Positions 1 through 8,058 of a stretch of DNA of 64,000 nt are shown here, one piece after another. A program made the translations under genes and the position numbers. How positions within the stretch are numbered: the first letter of the stretch is position 1; each line of letters begins with the position of its first letter. Where the stretch lies: the NCBI RefSeq assembly GCF_003403095.1, contig NZ_CP031555.1, forward strand, positions 620,001-684,000, read 5' to 3'. Under the pieces are notes generated by a model, which was given only the letters and a program-made list of their open reading frames with translations, did not search any database and was not told the DNA's origin. Source of the DNA: Thalassospira indica (GTDB taxonomy: Bacteria; Pseudomonadota; Alphaproteobacteria; Rhodospirillales; Thalassospiraceae).

Positions 1-1
1 G

Positions 2-673
2 GCGGTGGTGTTTTCCACTATCGTCATCATGAATATGATTAATGGCGTGATCTTTTTCCGCCGCCGTCCCGAAACCCGCACCCTGATCGGGGCCGGGATC
101 GGGCTTACCGGCATTGCCATGGTCTTTGCCAATGATCTGGCCGCCTTCGATCTGACCACCGGCGGCAGCATCGGTCTTCTGGTCTCCCTTGCCGGAAGTT
201 ACATCGCATCGCTTGGCAATATGGCATCAGCCCGCAACCATGCGCGCGGGGTTCCGGTCATGCAGGCCAATGCTTACGGCATGCTCTATGGCACGCTGTT
301 GCTGTTTGGCTATATCGCGCTTGCCGGGATCCCGGTCACCTTTGATACCAGCACAAGCTTCCTTGCATCGTGGGTCTATCTCGCCCTGTTCGGATCGGTT
401 TTGGGCTTTGGTTTCTATCTGACACTTCTGGGCAAGATCGGCCCGGATCGTGCGGCATACAGTTCGGTGATGTTCCCGATTGTCGCCCTGTTGCTGTCGA
501 CCTGGTTTGAGGATTTCCACTGGATGGGCAACATAATCTGGGGTGTGGCGCTGACATTGGTCGGCAACGTGGTTATTCTGACCAAACGGGTTCCCAAACC
601 GGCGACCAAGGTGCTCGAACAGGTTGCACCAGTACCGCCAACTTGCGCAACAAACCCGACAGCAAAGCCCTGA
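2..673 (+). CDS. DMT/EamA-family transporter, C-terminal part (cut by window edge)
   Basis: The reading frame is open from the first bases of the window, so the true start lies upstream; about 223 codons remain. The protein is strongly hydrophobic, with roughly five or six membrane segments and short polar links, followed by a Pro/Ala-rich cytoplasmic tail of about 25 residues. The glycine-rich segments and the 'GSVLGFGFYLTLLGKIGP' stretch resemble the second EamA repeat of drug/metabolite transporters, which export small metabolites through the inner membrane. The substrate cannot be read from the sequence. A DinB-like gene starts 27 bases after the stop and may share its transcript. Confidence 0.75.
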   Translation, partial: AVVFSTIVIMNMINGVIFFRRRPETRTLIGAGIGLTGIAMVFANDLAAFDLTTGGSIGLLVSLAGSYIASLGNMASARNHARGVPVMQANAYGMLYGTLLLFGYIALAGIPVTFDTSTSFLASWVYLALFGSVLGFGFYLTLLGKIGPDRAAYSSVMFPIVALLLSTWFEDFHWMGNIIWGVALTLVGNVVILTKRVPKPATKVLEQVAPVPPTCATNPTAKP

Positions 674-700
674 TGGCAGACCTGAAGACGGAGTAACAAG

Positions 701-1201
701 ATGAACGGTGCGGCCTATTTCGAACGCATGGCGCAATATAATCTCTGGGCCAACACGCGTGCCTATGGGCTTTGCGCAAAATTGCCAGCCGCCGAACTCG
801 ATGCCCCGCGCACGGCCTTCTTCCCGTCGATCCTGTGCACGCTCAATCATATCCTGGTGGCTGATCGCATCTGGATGAGCCGCCTGCTCGGCAGTCCGGT
901 GGCCATGCCGCTCAATACAATTCTCTATGAAAATTTCGATGAACTCCGCCACGCCCGCGTGGCCGAAGATCAGGCGATCATTGAGTTCACCAACGGCCTG
1001 ACCGATGCCGTGGTAACCGCCGATCTTACCTATCACTCGGTCGCCGGTGATGCCTATACCATGCCGCGCAATCTGATATTGGCGCATATGTTCAATCATC
1101 AGACCCATCATCGCGGCCAGCTCTCGAACATGCTGATCGAAGCTGGCGCTGGCCCGCTTGAAATTGATCTGGTCTTTTTCGCCCGGGATCAGTTGGGATG
1201 A
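701..1201 (+). CDS. DinB-like superfamily protein
   Basis: This 166-residue protein fits the DinB/YfiT four-helix bundle family. The metal-binding histidines expected for the fold are visible: H50 in 'LNHIL', then H133 and H137 in 'NHQTHHRGQ' (an HxxxH pair). Family members are small cytoplasmic metal-dependent enzymes, some of them thiol transferases; the name comes from a DNA-damage-inducible Bacillus gene and does not imply DNA polymerase activity. The substrate is unknown. The stop overlaps the next ATG by four bases (ATGA), so it is translationally coupled to the LysE-type exporter downstream. Confidence 0.8.
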   Translation: MNGAAYFERMAQYNLWANTRAYGLCAKLPAAELDAPRTAFFPSILCTLNHILVADRIWMSRLLGSPVAMPLNTILYENFDELRHARVAEDQAIIEFTNGLTDAVVTADLTYHSVAGDAYTMPRNLILAHMFNHQTHHRGQLSNMLIEAGAGPLEIDLVFFARDQLG

Positions 1202-1857
1202 TCGAACTTCTCGTTGTCTATACGCCGTTTCTGATCGCCGCCCTGTTGCTTAACATCTCTCCGGGGCCGGATATGGCCTATATTGTCGGGCAAACCGCGG
1301 TGCACGGCCGCAAGATCGGCCTGTTTTCATCGCTTGGCGTGATTTCGGGCGCCTTTGTCCATGTTTTGGCGGCAACTTTTGGCCTTTCGGCCATTCTTGC
1401 CACCTCGGCGCTGGCCTTTGCCATCGTCAAATGGATTGGCGTTGCCTATCTGGTGTGGCTTGGCATCGGCGCATTGCGCAGCAGCTTTGCCAAATCCGAA
1501 AGTGATGCGCAATCGGCTGAACCGGCTGCCCCGATTTCGACCAAACCGATGACTGCCTTTGGCGCTTGGCGTCAGGGGGTGATGATTGATGTGCTTAATC
1601 CGAAGGTGGCGATTTTCTTCATGGCCTTCCTGCCGCAATTCATTGACTCAACCCGTGGCAATGGCGCGGTGCAGTTTCTGGTACTCGGCCTGATGGTGCT
1701 TCTGATTGCCTTTGTGGTTGAGGGCATGCTGGTTTTGGCCGTGGCCTCGGCTGCTGGCCGGATCAAGGGCAGTCGCAAGCTTGGCGCCTGGTTGAACCGC
1801 GCACTTGGCGGCATGTTCATCGCCCTTGGCATCCGTCTTGCCATTTCCCAGCAATAG
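1198..1857 (+). CDS. LysE-family amino-acid/metabolite exporter
   Basis: A 219-residue inner-membrane protein with the LysE/RhtB layout of about six membrane segments. Near the N-terminus 'NISPGPDMAYIVGQTAVHGR' matches the family signature (NxxPGPD followed by a G-rich helix), and 'GVMIDVLNPKVAIFFMAFLPQF' is the usual central 'NPKxxxFFxxFLPQF' motif. LysE-type proteins export amino acids or related metabolites by proton exchange; which one is not evident. It overlaps the DinB-like gene by four bases and faces the convergent antiporter gene 20 bases beyond its stop. Confidence 0.85.
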   Translation: MIELLVVYTPFLIAALLLNISPGPDMAYIVGQTAVHGRKIGLFSSLGVISGAFVHVLAATFGLSAILATSALAFAIVKWIGVAYLVWLGIGALRSSFAKSESDAQSAEPAAPISTKPMTAFGAWRQGVMIDVLNPKVAIFFMAFLPQFIDSTRGNGAVQFLVLGLMVLLIAFVVEGMLVLAVASAAGRIKGSRKLGAWLNRALGGMFIALGIRLAISQQ

Positions 1858-1877
1858 CCTGAAAAAATCAGCCTTGC

Positions 1878-3095
1878 TTAGGATTTCCGCGCCAGATAGG
1901 TGACCAGTGCCCGCGATGCCGGGGCGGCGGTAATGCCATGGGCAACCACGCTGATGCAGACGATCATGGTACCGGCGGCAAACAGTGGTTTGAACGCGCC
2001 CGGATCAATCATCGTCGCCATGATCAGCATATAAATCACCGAGGCGATCCCGCGCGGCCCGAACCAGCCGATATAAAGCTTTTCGCCCAGGCTATAGGGA
2101 CTGCCAATCATGCAGATCCACACACAAAGCGGCCGCAGGACAGCAAGGCTTGCAATCGAAAACACCAGCATCGTCCAGGTCCAGCTTTCATAAAGCGCTG
2201 GCACAACGATCAGGCCAAAGACAAAGAATGTCAGCATGGTCAGAAGCTCTGACTCGGCCTCGCCAAAGCTTTCAATCGCGTCCTTGACCTTGTCACTGGA
2301 AATATTAAGCGCAAGCCCGCCGGCAAAGGCCGCGACAAAGCCATTGCCGCCCAATTCCTCGGCCAGCAGGAATATGAAAAGGGCGGCCAGAACGCCGAGT
2401 AACCTCTCAAACCGGTCAACGATAGTGCGGTGCTTGACCGCGTGATTGACTACCTGACCAATGACATAGCCACTGACCACCCCGATCACCGCCCCGATTG
2501 AAATCTCAAGCAGCGCCTCCGCGATCCAGCCCTGATGTCCGTTGCTCAGAAGATTGGCTTCGAGCAAAACTGCCGTGGTAAAGACCGGCAGGACCAACCC
2601 GTCATTCAGCCCGCTTTCAATATTAATGCCCTGGCGCACCGGTTCGGGCACGCCCTTGTTTTCAAGGACCGGTCGGCCAAGGGCGGCATCGGTCGGGCTG
2701 ACAATAAGCGCAAGGATCAGGGCTGGCACCAACCCGATAGAGGCATCAAGCCCGACAATAAACGCCCATGTTACCCCGATGGTCAGCGGCAAGCCGATCA
2801 ACAGCAGCCGGATCGCGACATTGCGCGCCGCACTTTCCTTGCGGTAATCGAGCACCGCCGCATCGAGAAACAGAATGATCGCCAGCGTCATCTCGGCAAA
2901 GCTGGTGGCAAAATGAATGCTGCCCGAAAGCGCACTCATTGGCGCCTCGTGCCAGATGCCCAGCGGCAGGGCGACCAGCATCCCGGTCAGAACCATCATC
3001 ATCGGCGAGGATATATTGCGGCGTTGCAGGCGGCGCGATTGCAGGCCGTAAACCAGCCCGGAGCCGAGAAAAAGAATGATCACCCATTCAAACAT
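1878..3095 (-). CDS. CPA1-type cation:proton antiporter
   Basis: A polytopic membrane protein of about 405 residues with some 11-12 hydrophobic segments. It carries the CPA1 ion-site motifs 'SPTDAALG' and 'NIESGLNDGLVLPVF' (the paired Asn-Asp typical of electroneutral Na+/H+ exchangers) and a late 'GWFGPRGIASVIY' stretch. It should exchange Na+ or K+ for protons across the inner membrane and help in pH and salt homeostasis. There is no long C-terminal regulatory tail. I chose the ATG at 3095; a TTG four codons earlier (3107) is possible because the ribosome site is weak in both cases. It follows two phosphatase genes on the same strand. Confidence 0.85.
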   Translation of the reverse strand: MFEWVIILFLGSGLVYGLQSRRLQRRNISSPMMMVLTGMLVALPLGIWHEAPMSALSGSIHFATSFAEMTLAIILFLDAAVLDYRKESAARNVAIRLLLIGLPLTIGVTWAFIVGLDASIGLVPALILALIVSPTDAALGRPVLENKGVPEPVRQGINIESGLNDGLVLPVFTTAVLLEANLLSNGHQGWIAEALLEISIGAVIGVVSGYVIGQVVNHAVKHRTIVDRFERLLGVLAALFIFLLAEELGGNGFVAAFAGGLALNISSDKVKDAIESFGEAESELLTMLTFFVFGLIVVPALYESWTWTMLVFSIASLAVLRPLCVWICMIGSPYSLGEKLYIGWFGPRGIASVIYMLIMATMIDPGAFKPLFAAGTMIVCISVVAHGITAAPASRALVTYLARKS

Positions 3096-3179
3096 GGCGC
3101 TGCCCAACCTGTTGCCCTGATCATGGCAAGTGTGCCCGAAAGGTGCCTGATCGCCAAATGTTTAAGGCATCACATGGCC

Positions 3180-3965
3180 TTACGCGATGGCCTTTTGCAA
3201 AACTGCCAACCCCTCGGCATGGGCGCGGCTGTCACCACTGGCAATCACCAGATCGCCACTGTTGATGGTAAGGGCATTGCCCGACCAGTCGGTAATGATC
3301 CCGCCCGCACCCTCAATCACCGGCACGGCGGCACAGAAATCATAAGGCTGCAAATTCGATTCCACCAACACATCGCCAAACCCCATGGCAATCAGGCCAT
3401 AGCCATATGAATCAATACCGTAAATCGGCTGCTTGGCAGCCCCAAAGACCGCCTCATATCCGGCAATCGCCTTTGGTTCGACGAAAAGGTCCGGTCCGGT
3501 GGTGAAAATATTGGCATCTTTCAGGTGTTGGCATTCACGCGCCGTGACCACCTCGCCATTTAACGTCGTTGGCTGTCCTTCGACCCCGATCCAGCGTTCA
3601 TCCAAAATCGCCTGATCAATCACACCCAGCACCGGCTTGCCATTGCGGCACAGCGCAATCAATGTGTTGAAGCTGGGCTTGCCGGTAATGAATGATTTGG
3701 TGCCGTCAATCGGATCCAGGATCCAGACATATTCGGCATCAAGGTTTTCCGGCCCGTATTCCTCACCCAGAATGCCATGGTCGGGAAGCTCCGCATGGAT
3801 CAGATCACGCATGGTGCGCTCGATCGCCCGGTCGGCATCGGTCACAAGGCTGGCATCACCCTTTTCATCGATAGAAAGCGGCTTGCGGTAATAGCTTTGC
3901 AGCACCGGGCGCGCCGCATCGGCAAGCTTGTGGGCCATGGCAAGAAAAGGGTGGCTGTTGGTCAT
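3180..3965 (-). CDS. hisN: HisN-type histidinol-phosphatase (inositol monophosphatase family), copy 1
   Basis: A 261-residue Mg2+-dependent phosphatase. The metal site is clear: 'GEEYG' supplies a glutamate, 'LDPIDGTKSF' is the family DPIDGT motif, and 'YDFCAAVPVIEGAGG' matches the late Asp motif. The 'DHGILGEEYG...DAEYVWILDPIDGT' arrangement is the form called HisN, which removes phosphate from L-histidinol phosphate; inositol or sugar phosphatase activity cannot be excluded. The ATG at 3965 has AGGAAA five bases before it and is preferred over an upstream GTG at 3986. A close paralogue lies immediately upstream. Confidence 0.8.
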   Translation of the reverse strand: MTNSHPFLAMAHKLADAARPVLQSYYRKPLSIDEKGDASLVTDADRAIERTMRDLIHAELPDHGILGEEYGPENLDAEYVWILDPIDGTKSFITGKPSFNTLIALCRNGKPVLGVIDQAILDERWIGVEGQPTTLNGEVVTARECQHLKDANIFTTGPDLFVEPKAIAGYEAVFGAAKQPIYGIDSYGYGLIAMGFGDVLVESNLQPYDFCAAVPVIEGAGGIITDWSGNALTINSGDLVIASGDSRAHAEGLAVLQKAIA

Positions 3966-4025
3966 CGGATTTCCTGTGTCGGGCACTGTAAGGCAGGGGT
4001 TAACGGGCGAAGATTGGCGCGAAAA

Positions 4026-4808
4026 TCACGCCATCGCCGTCTTGATGGTCGCCAGAACATCCTGATGGCAGCGTGCATCGCCACTGGCGATAACGTCCCC
4101 GGCACTATCCATATGAAGCGGCTTGCCCGCCCAGTCGGTCATTACCCCGCCAGCACCCTCAACCACCGGCACCAGCGCGCAGAAATCATACGCCTGAAGG
4201 CCTATCTCAACCACCGTGTCGGCAAGCCCAAGCGCGGTCAGGCCATAGGCATAGGCATCAACCCCATACATCGGCACCCGACAGCCTTTCGAAACCGCCT
4301 GATAGGCCTTGGCGGCATCGCCCGTAAACAGTTCAGGCGCGGTGGTAAAGAAGGTCGCACTTTTAAGGTCTTCGCATTCGCGTGCGCTGATCTCAACGCC
4401 ATTCATCGTGCTGGCCTGTCCCATGACACCGACCCAGCGTTCATCGGTAATCGCCTGATCAATGATGCCCAGAACCGGGGTGCCGTTATGGCAAAGCGCA
4501 ATCAGGGTCGCAAAGCTCGGCTTGCCGGAAATAAACGATTTGGTGCCGTCAATCGGATCAAGCACCCAGACATATTCCGCATCGACATTTTCCCTTCCAT
4601 GTTCCTCGCCCAGAATGCCATGGTCTGGCAGCTCGGCATTGAGGATATCGCGCATGGTGCGTTCGACCTCGCGGTCGGCAATCGTCACCGGGCTGTCATC
4701 GGCCTTCACATCAACCGCGACCGGGGTGCGGTAATATTTGCGCACGACCGGGCGTGCGGCATCGGCCAGTTTGTGGGCGATTTCCAAAAACGGATCGAGA
4801 TTTTCCAT
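4026..4808 (-). CDS. hisN: HisN-type phosphatase (inositol monophosphatase family), copy 2
   Basis: A 260-residue paralogue of the gene at 3180-3965, collinear along its length with clearly more than half the residues shared by eye. All metal-site motifs are kept ('GEEHG', 'LDPIDGTKSF', 'YDFCALVPVVEGAGG'), so it should be an active phosphatase. The open frame continues 38 codons upstream, but the ATG at 4808 preceded by CAGGAA lines up with the paralogue and is taken as the start. The two copies are 60 bases apart on one strand, which points to tandem duplication. Which copy serves histidine synthesis is not evident. Confidence 0.75.
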   Translation of the reverse strand: MENLDPFLEIAHKLADAARPVVRKYYRTPVAVDVKADDSPVTIADREVERTMRDILNAELPDHGILGEEHGRENVDAEYVWVLDPIDGTKSFISGKPSFATLIALCHNGTPVLGIIDQAITDERWVGVMGQASTMNGVEISARECEDLKSATFFTTAPELFTGDAAKAYQAVSKGCRVPMYGVDAYAYGLTALGLADTVVEIGLQAYDFCALVPVVEGAGGVMTDWAGKPLHMDSAGDVIASGDARCHQDVLATIKTAMA

Positions 4809-5002
4809 AAAGGCATTCCTGCAGGCGGTTGATGTCTGGCGGCGGGGTATGGTTATGGTCGGTACTATTTCCGCTTTGGGCCCGGAACGCAAGGATGCCA
4901 TATATAAAGTCCCAAAGGACAAACCCTCAAACGCAAACAGGGGACAGTTTCCTGTCCCCTGCGAATTCGGTGCTGACCATAAATCTCGGTCAGGCGAAAT
5001 AT

Positions 5003-5686
5003 TTACTGCGCGGTGGCCGCGTCAACAGCATCGCCGGCTTCTTCAACTGCGCCTTCAACGGCTTCGGCTGCCTCATCGACAGTCTCTTCAACCGCGTCGG
5101 CTGCTTGGTCAACCGCTTCGGCGGCTTCAACCGCTGCCGGATCGGGCAGGGCGACCGGGTTGTCAGACTTGGTGTTCAGCCAGGCAATAACCGCGGCACG
5201 ATCTTCGGCCTTTTTCAGACCGCCAAAGCTCATTTTGGTGCCATCGATGTAATCGCGCGGCTTGTAAAGGAACTCGTTCAGCTCCTCAAAGCCCCAGGTG
5301 CCACCATGGTTGGCCATCCCGTCAGAGTAGGAGAAGTCATCCTTGTGCGCGAACGCGGCACCAACGATGCCATAAAGGTTCGGGCCGGTTTTGTTCGGGC
5401 CGCCTTTTTCGACGTCATGGCAGGATGCGCATTTTTTGAAGACTTTCTCGCCTTCACCCATGTCGGCAGAGGCCAGCATGGCAAGAATCGGTTCCGGGCC
5501 TGCCGGTTCTGCCGGTGCAGCAGCCGGGGCATTTGCACCCGCCATCACATCTTCGGAGAACGGATATACCGGTGCTTCCAATTCCTCGGGATGGACCAGT
5601 GCGCTGCCGACCTTGCCGACAACCACTACCAGAAGCACAGCACAAATAACGCCGGCGACGATCTTGTTGATTTCCATCGTGTTCAT
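5003..5686 (-). CDS. Membrane-anchored class I cytochrome c
   Basis: A 227-residue electron carrier. Residues 7-27 form one uncleaved membrane anchor, 50-70 are an Ala/Pro-rich linker, and the heme domain spans about 75-175 with C86-A-S-C89-H90 and the axial Met at about 152 ('GTKMSF'). This resembles CycM-type anchored cytochromes c that carry electrons between the bc1 complex and terminal oxidases on the periplasmic face in alphaproteobacteria. Residues from about 180 to 227 are an unusual acidic tail of Ala, Val, Glu and Asp ('VEETVDEAAEAVEGAVEEAG') that looks amphipathic and helical. It is divergent from kdsB. Confidence 0.85.
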   Translation of the reverse strand: MNTMEINKIVAGVICAVLLVVVVGKVGSALVHPEELEAPVYPFSEDVMAGANAPAAAPAEPAGPEPILAMLASADMGEGEKVFKKCASCHDVEKGGPNKTGPNLYGIVGAAFAHKDDFSYSDGMANHGGTWGFEELNEFLYKPRDYIDGTKMSFGGLKKAEDRAAVIAWLNTKSDNPVALPDPAAVEAAEAVDQAADAVEETVDEAAEAVEGAVEEAGDAVDAATAQ

Positions 5687-6052
5687 GACGGGACCCCGTT
5701 ACAGCCTAATCACTCTCAGGTTTTATCTTTATGTTCTACCTATGCGTTCCCGGCAATCCTCGATAAAGAGAAACACACATGTCACCGCTGGCAAAACTGG
5801 TTGGTGGGAAACTATACGTTTCAGCGATTTGCATCAACCTTTCTTAAACACCAAGGCGAACAAGCTTGCCTTAGAACTTTCGTCTAGTGTTCTGCAAAAC
5901 GCGATTCCGCCTTTCGTCCTCCCACCAAAACCGGCTAATGTCGCGCCGATTCATACCTGTGTTCTGCCATTGCTTGTTCACATCACGCTTTGCGCAAGAT
6001 CAAAAAGCAGGTGATTTGTGCCCCATGACTTATCCTTGGCCGGAGTGAAGAA
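5687..6052. other. Divergent intergenic region, cytochrome c / kdsB
   Basis: These 366 bases separate two divergent genes and should hold both promoters. The part next to the cytochrome gene is AT-rich (around 5705-5760 and 5815-5860). I see no convincing operator, RNA structure or small gene; overlapping frames here have no recognisable coding character. Confidence 0.4.
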
Positions 6053-6793
6053 ATGTCGACCCCGCGCAATCCTGTCGTTGTAATTCCCGCCCGAATGGCG
6101 TCCACGCGTTTGCCCAATAAACCGCTGGCCGATATCTGTGGCGAACCAATGATCGTTCAGGTTTGGAAGCGCGCGACGGAGGCCGGAATCGGTCCGGTCC
6201 TGGTCGCCTGCGCCGAACAGGAAATTGCTGACGCGGTCACTGCTGCCGGGGGTATTGCCGTTCTGACCGATCCCGACCTGCCCAGCGGGTCGGACCGTGT
6301 GCATCAGGCACTGCAAACCTTCGACCCCGAAGGCAAATTTGATGCGGTGGTCAATGTGCAGGGGGATCTGCCGACCATTGATGCCGCCGACATCCGCGCA
6401 GTGTTTGAACCGCTTGCCGATCCGAATGTCGATATCGCGACCCTGGCGGCTGAAATCAAACGCGATGAAGAACGCACCAACCCCAATGTGGTCAAGGCCG
6501 TCGCGGCCTTTGGTTCGGGGCGTGTCGCACGCGCCCTTTATTTCACCCGTGCAACCGCACCCTATGGTGACGGGCCGCTTTATCATCACATCGGTCTTTA
6601 TACCTATCGCCGTGCCGCCCTTGATCGGTTCGTTTCCCTGCCCCCCGCAGAACTCGAACAACGCGAAAAGCTTGAACAGCTGCGCGCGCTTGAAAACGGC
6701 ATGGTGATCGCGGTCGCCCTTGTTGATGGCGTGCCGCTTGGTGTCGATACACAAGAAGACCTTGAACGCGCGCGCGAAGTGCTGGGTGCATAG
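6053..6793 (+). CDS. kdsB: 3-deoxy-manno-octulosonate cytidylyltransferase (CMP-Kdo synthetase)
   Basis: A 246-residue cytoplasmic enzyme that activates Kdo with CTP for addition to lipid A, an essential step of lipopolysaccharide inner-core synthesis. The N-terminal nucleotide-binding signature '[19 protein letters not shown]' and '[13 protein letters not shown]', 'VVNVQGDLP' and '[10 protein letters not shown]' are all KdsB hallmarks, and the length is normal. A GGAGTGAAG ribosome site precedes the ATG. Its presence shows a Gram-negative outer membrane with Kdo. A 261-bp inverted-repeat element lies between it and pheA. Confidence 0.95.
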   Translation: MSTPRNPVVVIPARMASTRLPNKPLADICGEPMIVQVWKRATEAGIGPVLVACAEQEIADAVTAAGGIAVLTDPDLPSGSDRVHQALQTFDPEGKFDAVVNVQGDLPTIDAADIRAVFEPLADPNVDIATLAAEIKRDEERTNPNVVKAVAAFGSGRVARALYFTRATAPYGDGPLYHHIGLYTYRRAALDRFVSLPPAELEQREKLEQLRALENGMVIAVALVDGVPLGVDTQEDLERAREVLGA

Positions 6794-6828
6794 TTGCGGT
6801 TTGACGCTTCAAGTGCTTTAAGTTCCTA

Positions 6829-7089
6829 GGGTCCAAACTCATTCACATGACCGATCCGGCAATTGATATGAGAGAAAAAGCTAGGAAAAGCCCGCAAACC
6901 GGGGTGATCCCCGGTCAAGGGATTTGACGACGAGGCTTTCTCTCATATCAGTTGTCCTTCGGATCGCCCGGATTTGCACGGGCTATTTTGTCGCAAAACC
7001 TTGAAAGATGTATATCTTCCTGCGATTTTGCTCCGCATATCCGCACAAATCCGGGGGACCGGAGCGATTATGTGAATGAGTTTGGACCC
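6829..7089. mobile_element. MITE-like element, 261 bp, with 20-bp perfect terminal inverted repeats
   Basis: The left end GGGTCCAAACTCATTCACAT (6829-6848) is repeated exactly in inverted form at 7070-7089, and partial matching continues inward. Both ends are flanked by TA (6827-6828 and 7090-7091), consistent with a TA target duplication. Inside is a second inverted repeat (TGATATGAGAGAAA at 6864-6877, matched by the complement ending at 6950), enclosing a smaller CCGGGGTGATCCCCGG-like hairpin near 6899-6914. No transposase frame fits within it. I read it as a non-autonomous derivative of an insertion sequence; its parent family is not identified. Confidence 0.75.
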
Positions 7090-7124
7090 TAACCCAACAA
7101 TTTGACCACTCAGGAAACAGCCAG

Positions 7125-7985
7125 ATGACTGCGCAACAAAGGATCGCTTTTCAGGGAATGCACGGTGCCTATTCAGATCAGGCAGCCCGTCGCGCCTTTC
7201 CGGGTGCAACGACAGTACCGTACAGGACCTTTGAAGGCGCCTTTAGCGCACTCGAAGATGGCGATGTCGATCTGGCCGTGATCCCGATTGATAACACGCT
7301 GGCCGGGCGGGTGGCGGACGTTCACCACATCCTGCCTGAATCCGGTGTGCATATCATCGGTGAAACCTTCCTGCGCATTAACCATGCGCTGGTTGGCGTA
7401 CCGGGCACGAAGATCGAAGACATCAAGGAAATCCACAGCCACGTTCACGCGCTTGGCCAATGCCGCAAATTGCGCAAGGAACTCGGTGTGAATGCCGTGG
7501 TCGGGCCGGATACCGCGGGCTGTGCCAAGGAAGTTGCTGATCGCGGCGATAAATCGATTGCCGCCATCGCACCGGTGCTGGCAGCCGAGATTTATGGTCT
7601 TGATGTGCTCCGGACCGAGGTCGAAGACGCCGAACACAACACCACGCGCTTTATCATTCTGGCGCGTGAACCGCTCGACATTCCCAATGACGGCACCCCG
7701 GTGGTGACAAGCTTTGTCTTCCGGGTGCGCAACGTTGCGGCTGCGCTCTATAAGGCACTCGGTGGTTTTGCCACCAACGGCATCAACATGACCAAGCTTG
7801 AAAGCTACATGGTTGAAGGCCACTTCACCGCGACCCAGTTCTTTGCCGAGGTCGAAGCCCACCCCGAACAACTTGGCCTGCGCCATGCGCTCGAAGAACT
7901 GCAATTTTTCTCGCACGAAGTCCGCATTCTGGGTGTTTATCCGGCGCACTCCTTCCGCAAGGAAAACAACCTTCCGGCGGAATAG
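7125..7985 (+). CDS. pheA: Prephenate dehydratase
   Basis: A 286-residue stand-alone prephenate dehydratase that converts prephenate to phenylpyruvate in phenylalanine synthesis. The catalytic domain covers residues 5-180 and contains the 'NTTRF' motif (TRF at 174-176) and 'IPIDNTLAGRV'. An ACT domain from about 195 to 275 ('GFATNGINMTKLESYM') should bind phenylalanine for feedback control. There is no fused chorismate mutase. AGGAAACAGCC precedes the ATG. The upstream flank is the MITE-like element, so the promoter must lie within or very near that element if the gene is not co-transcribed with kdsB. Confidence 0.95.
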   Translation: MTAQQRIAFQGMHGAYSDQAARRAFPGATTVPYRTFEGAFSALEDGDVDLAVIPIDNTLAGRVADVHHILPESGVHIIGETFLRINHALVGVPGTKIEDIKEIHSHVHALGQCRKLRKELGVNAVVGPDTAGCAKEVADRGDKSIAAIAPVLAAEIYGLDVLRTEVEDAEHNTTRFIILAREPLDIPNDGTPVVTSFVFRVRNVAAALYKALGGFATNGINMTKLESYMVEGHFTATQFFAEVEAHPEQLGLRHALEELQFFSHEVRILGVYPAHSFRKENNLPAE

Positions 7986-8010
7986 GCGGAAAACAGAACG
8001 CGCAAAACAA

Positions 8011-8046
8011 AAAGGGCCGGACAAATCAATGTCCGGCCCTTTTTTT
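8011..8046 (+). terminator. Rho-independent terminator after pheA
   Basis: A strong hairpin with arms AAAGGGCCGGAC and GTCCGGCCCTTT separated by eight bases and followed by a T-run. The A-run on the left side means it can also end the convergent chemoreceptor gene, whose stop is at 8059. Confidence 0.9.
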
Positions 8047-8058
8047 GAAATCAGGTTC

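Noticed and set aside
7173..8024. 283-codon minus-strand frame over pheA
   Set aside because: It is the antisense shadow of pheA, whose domains and catalytic motif are clear.
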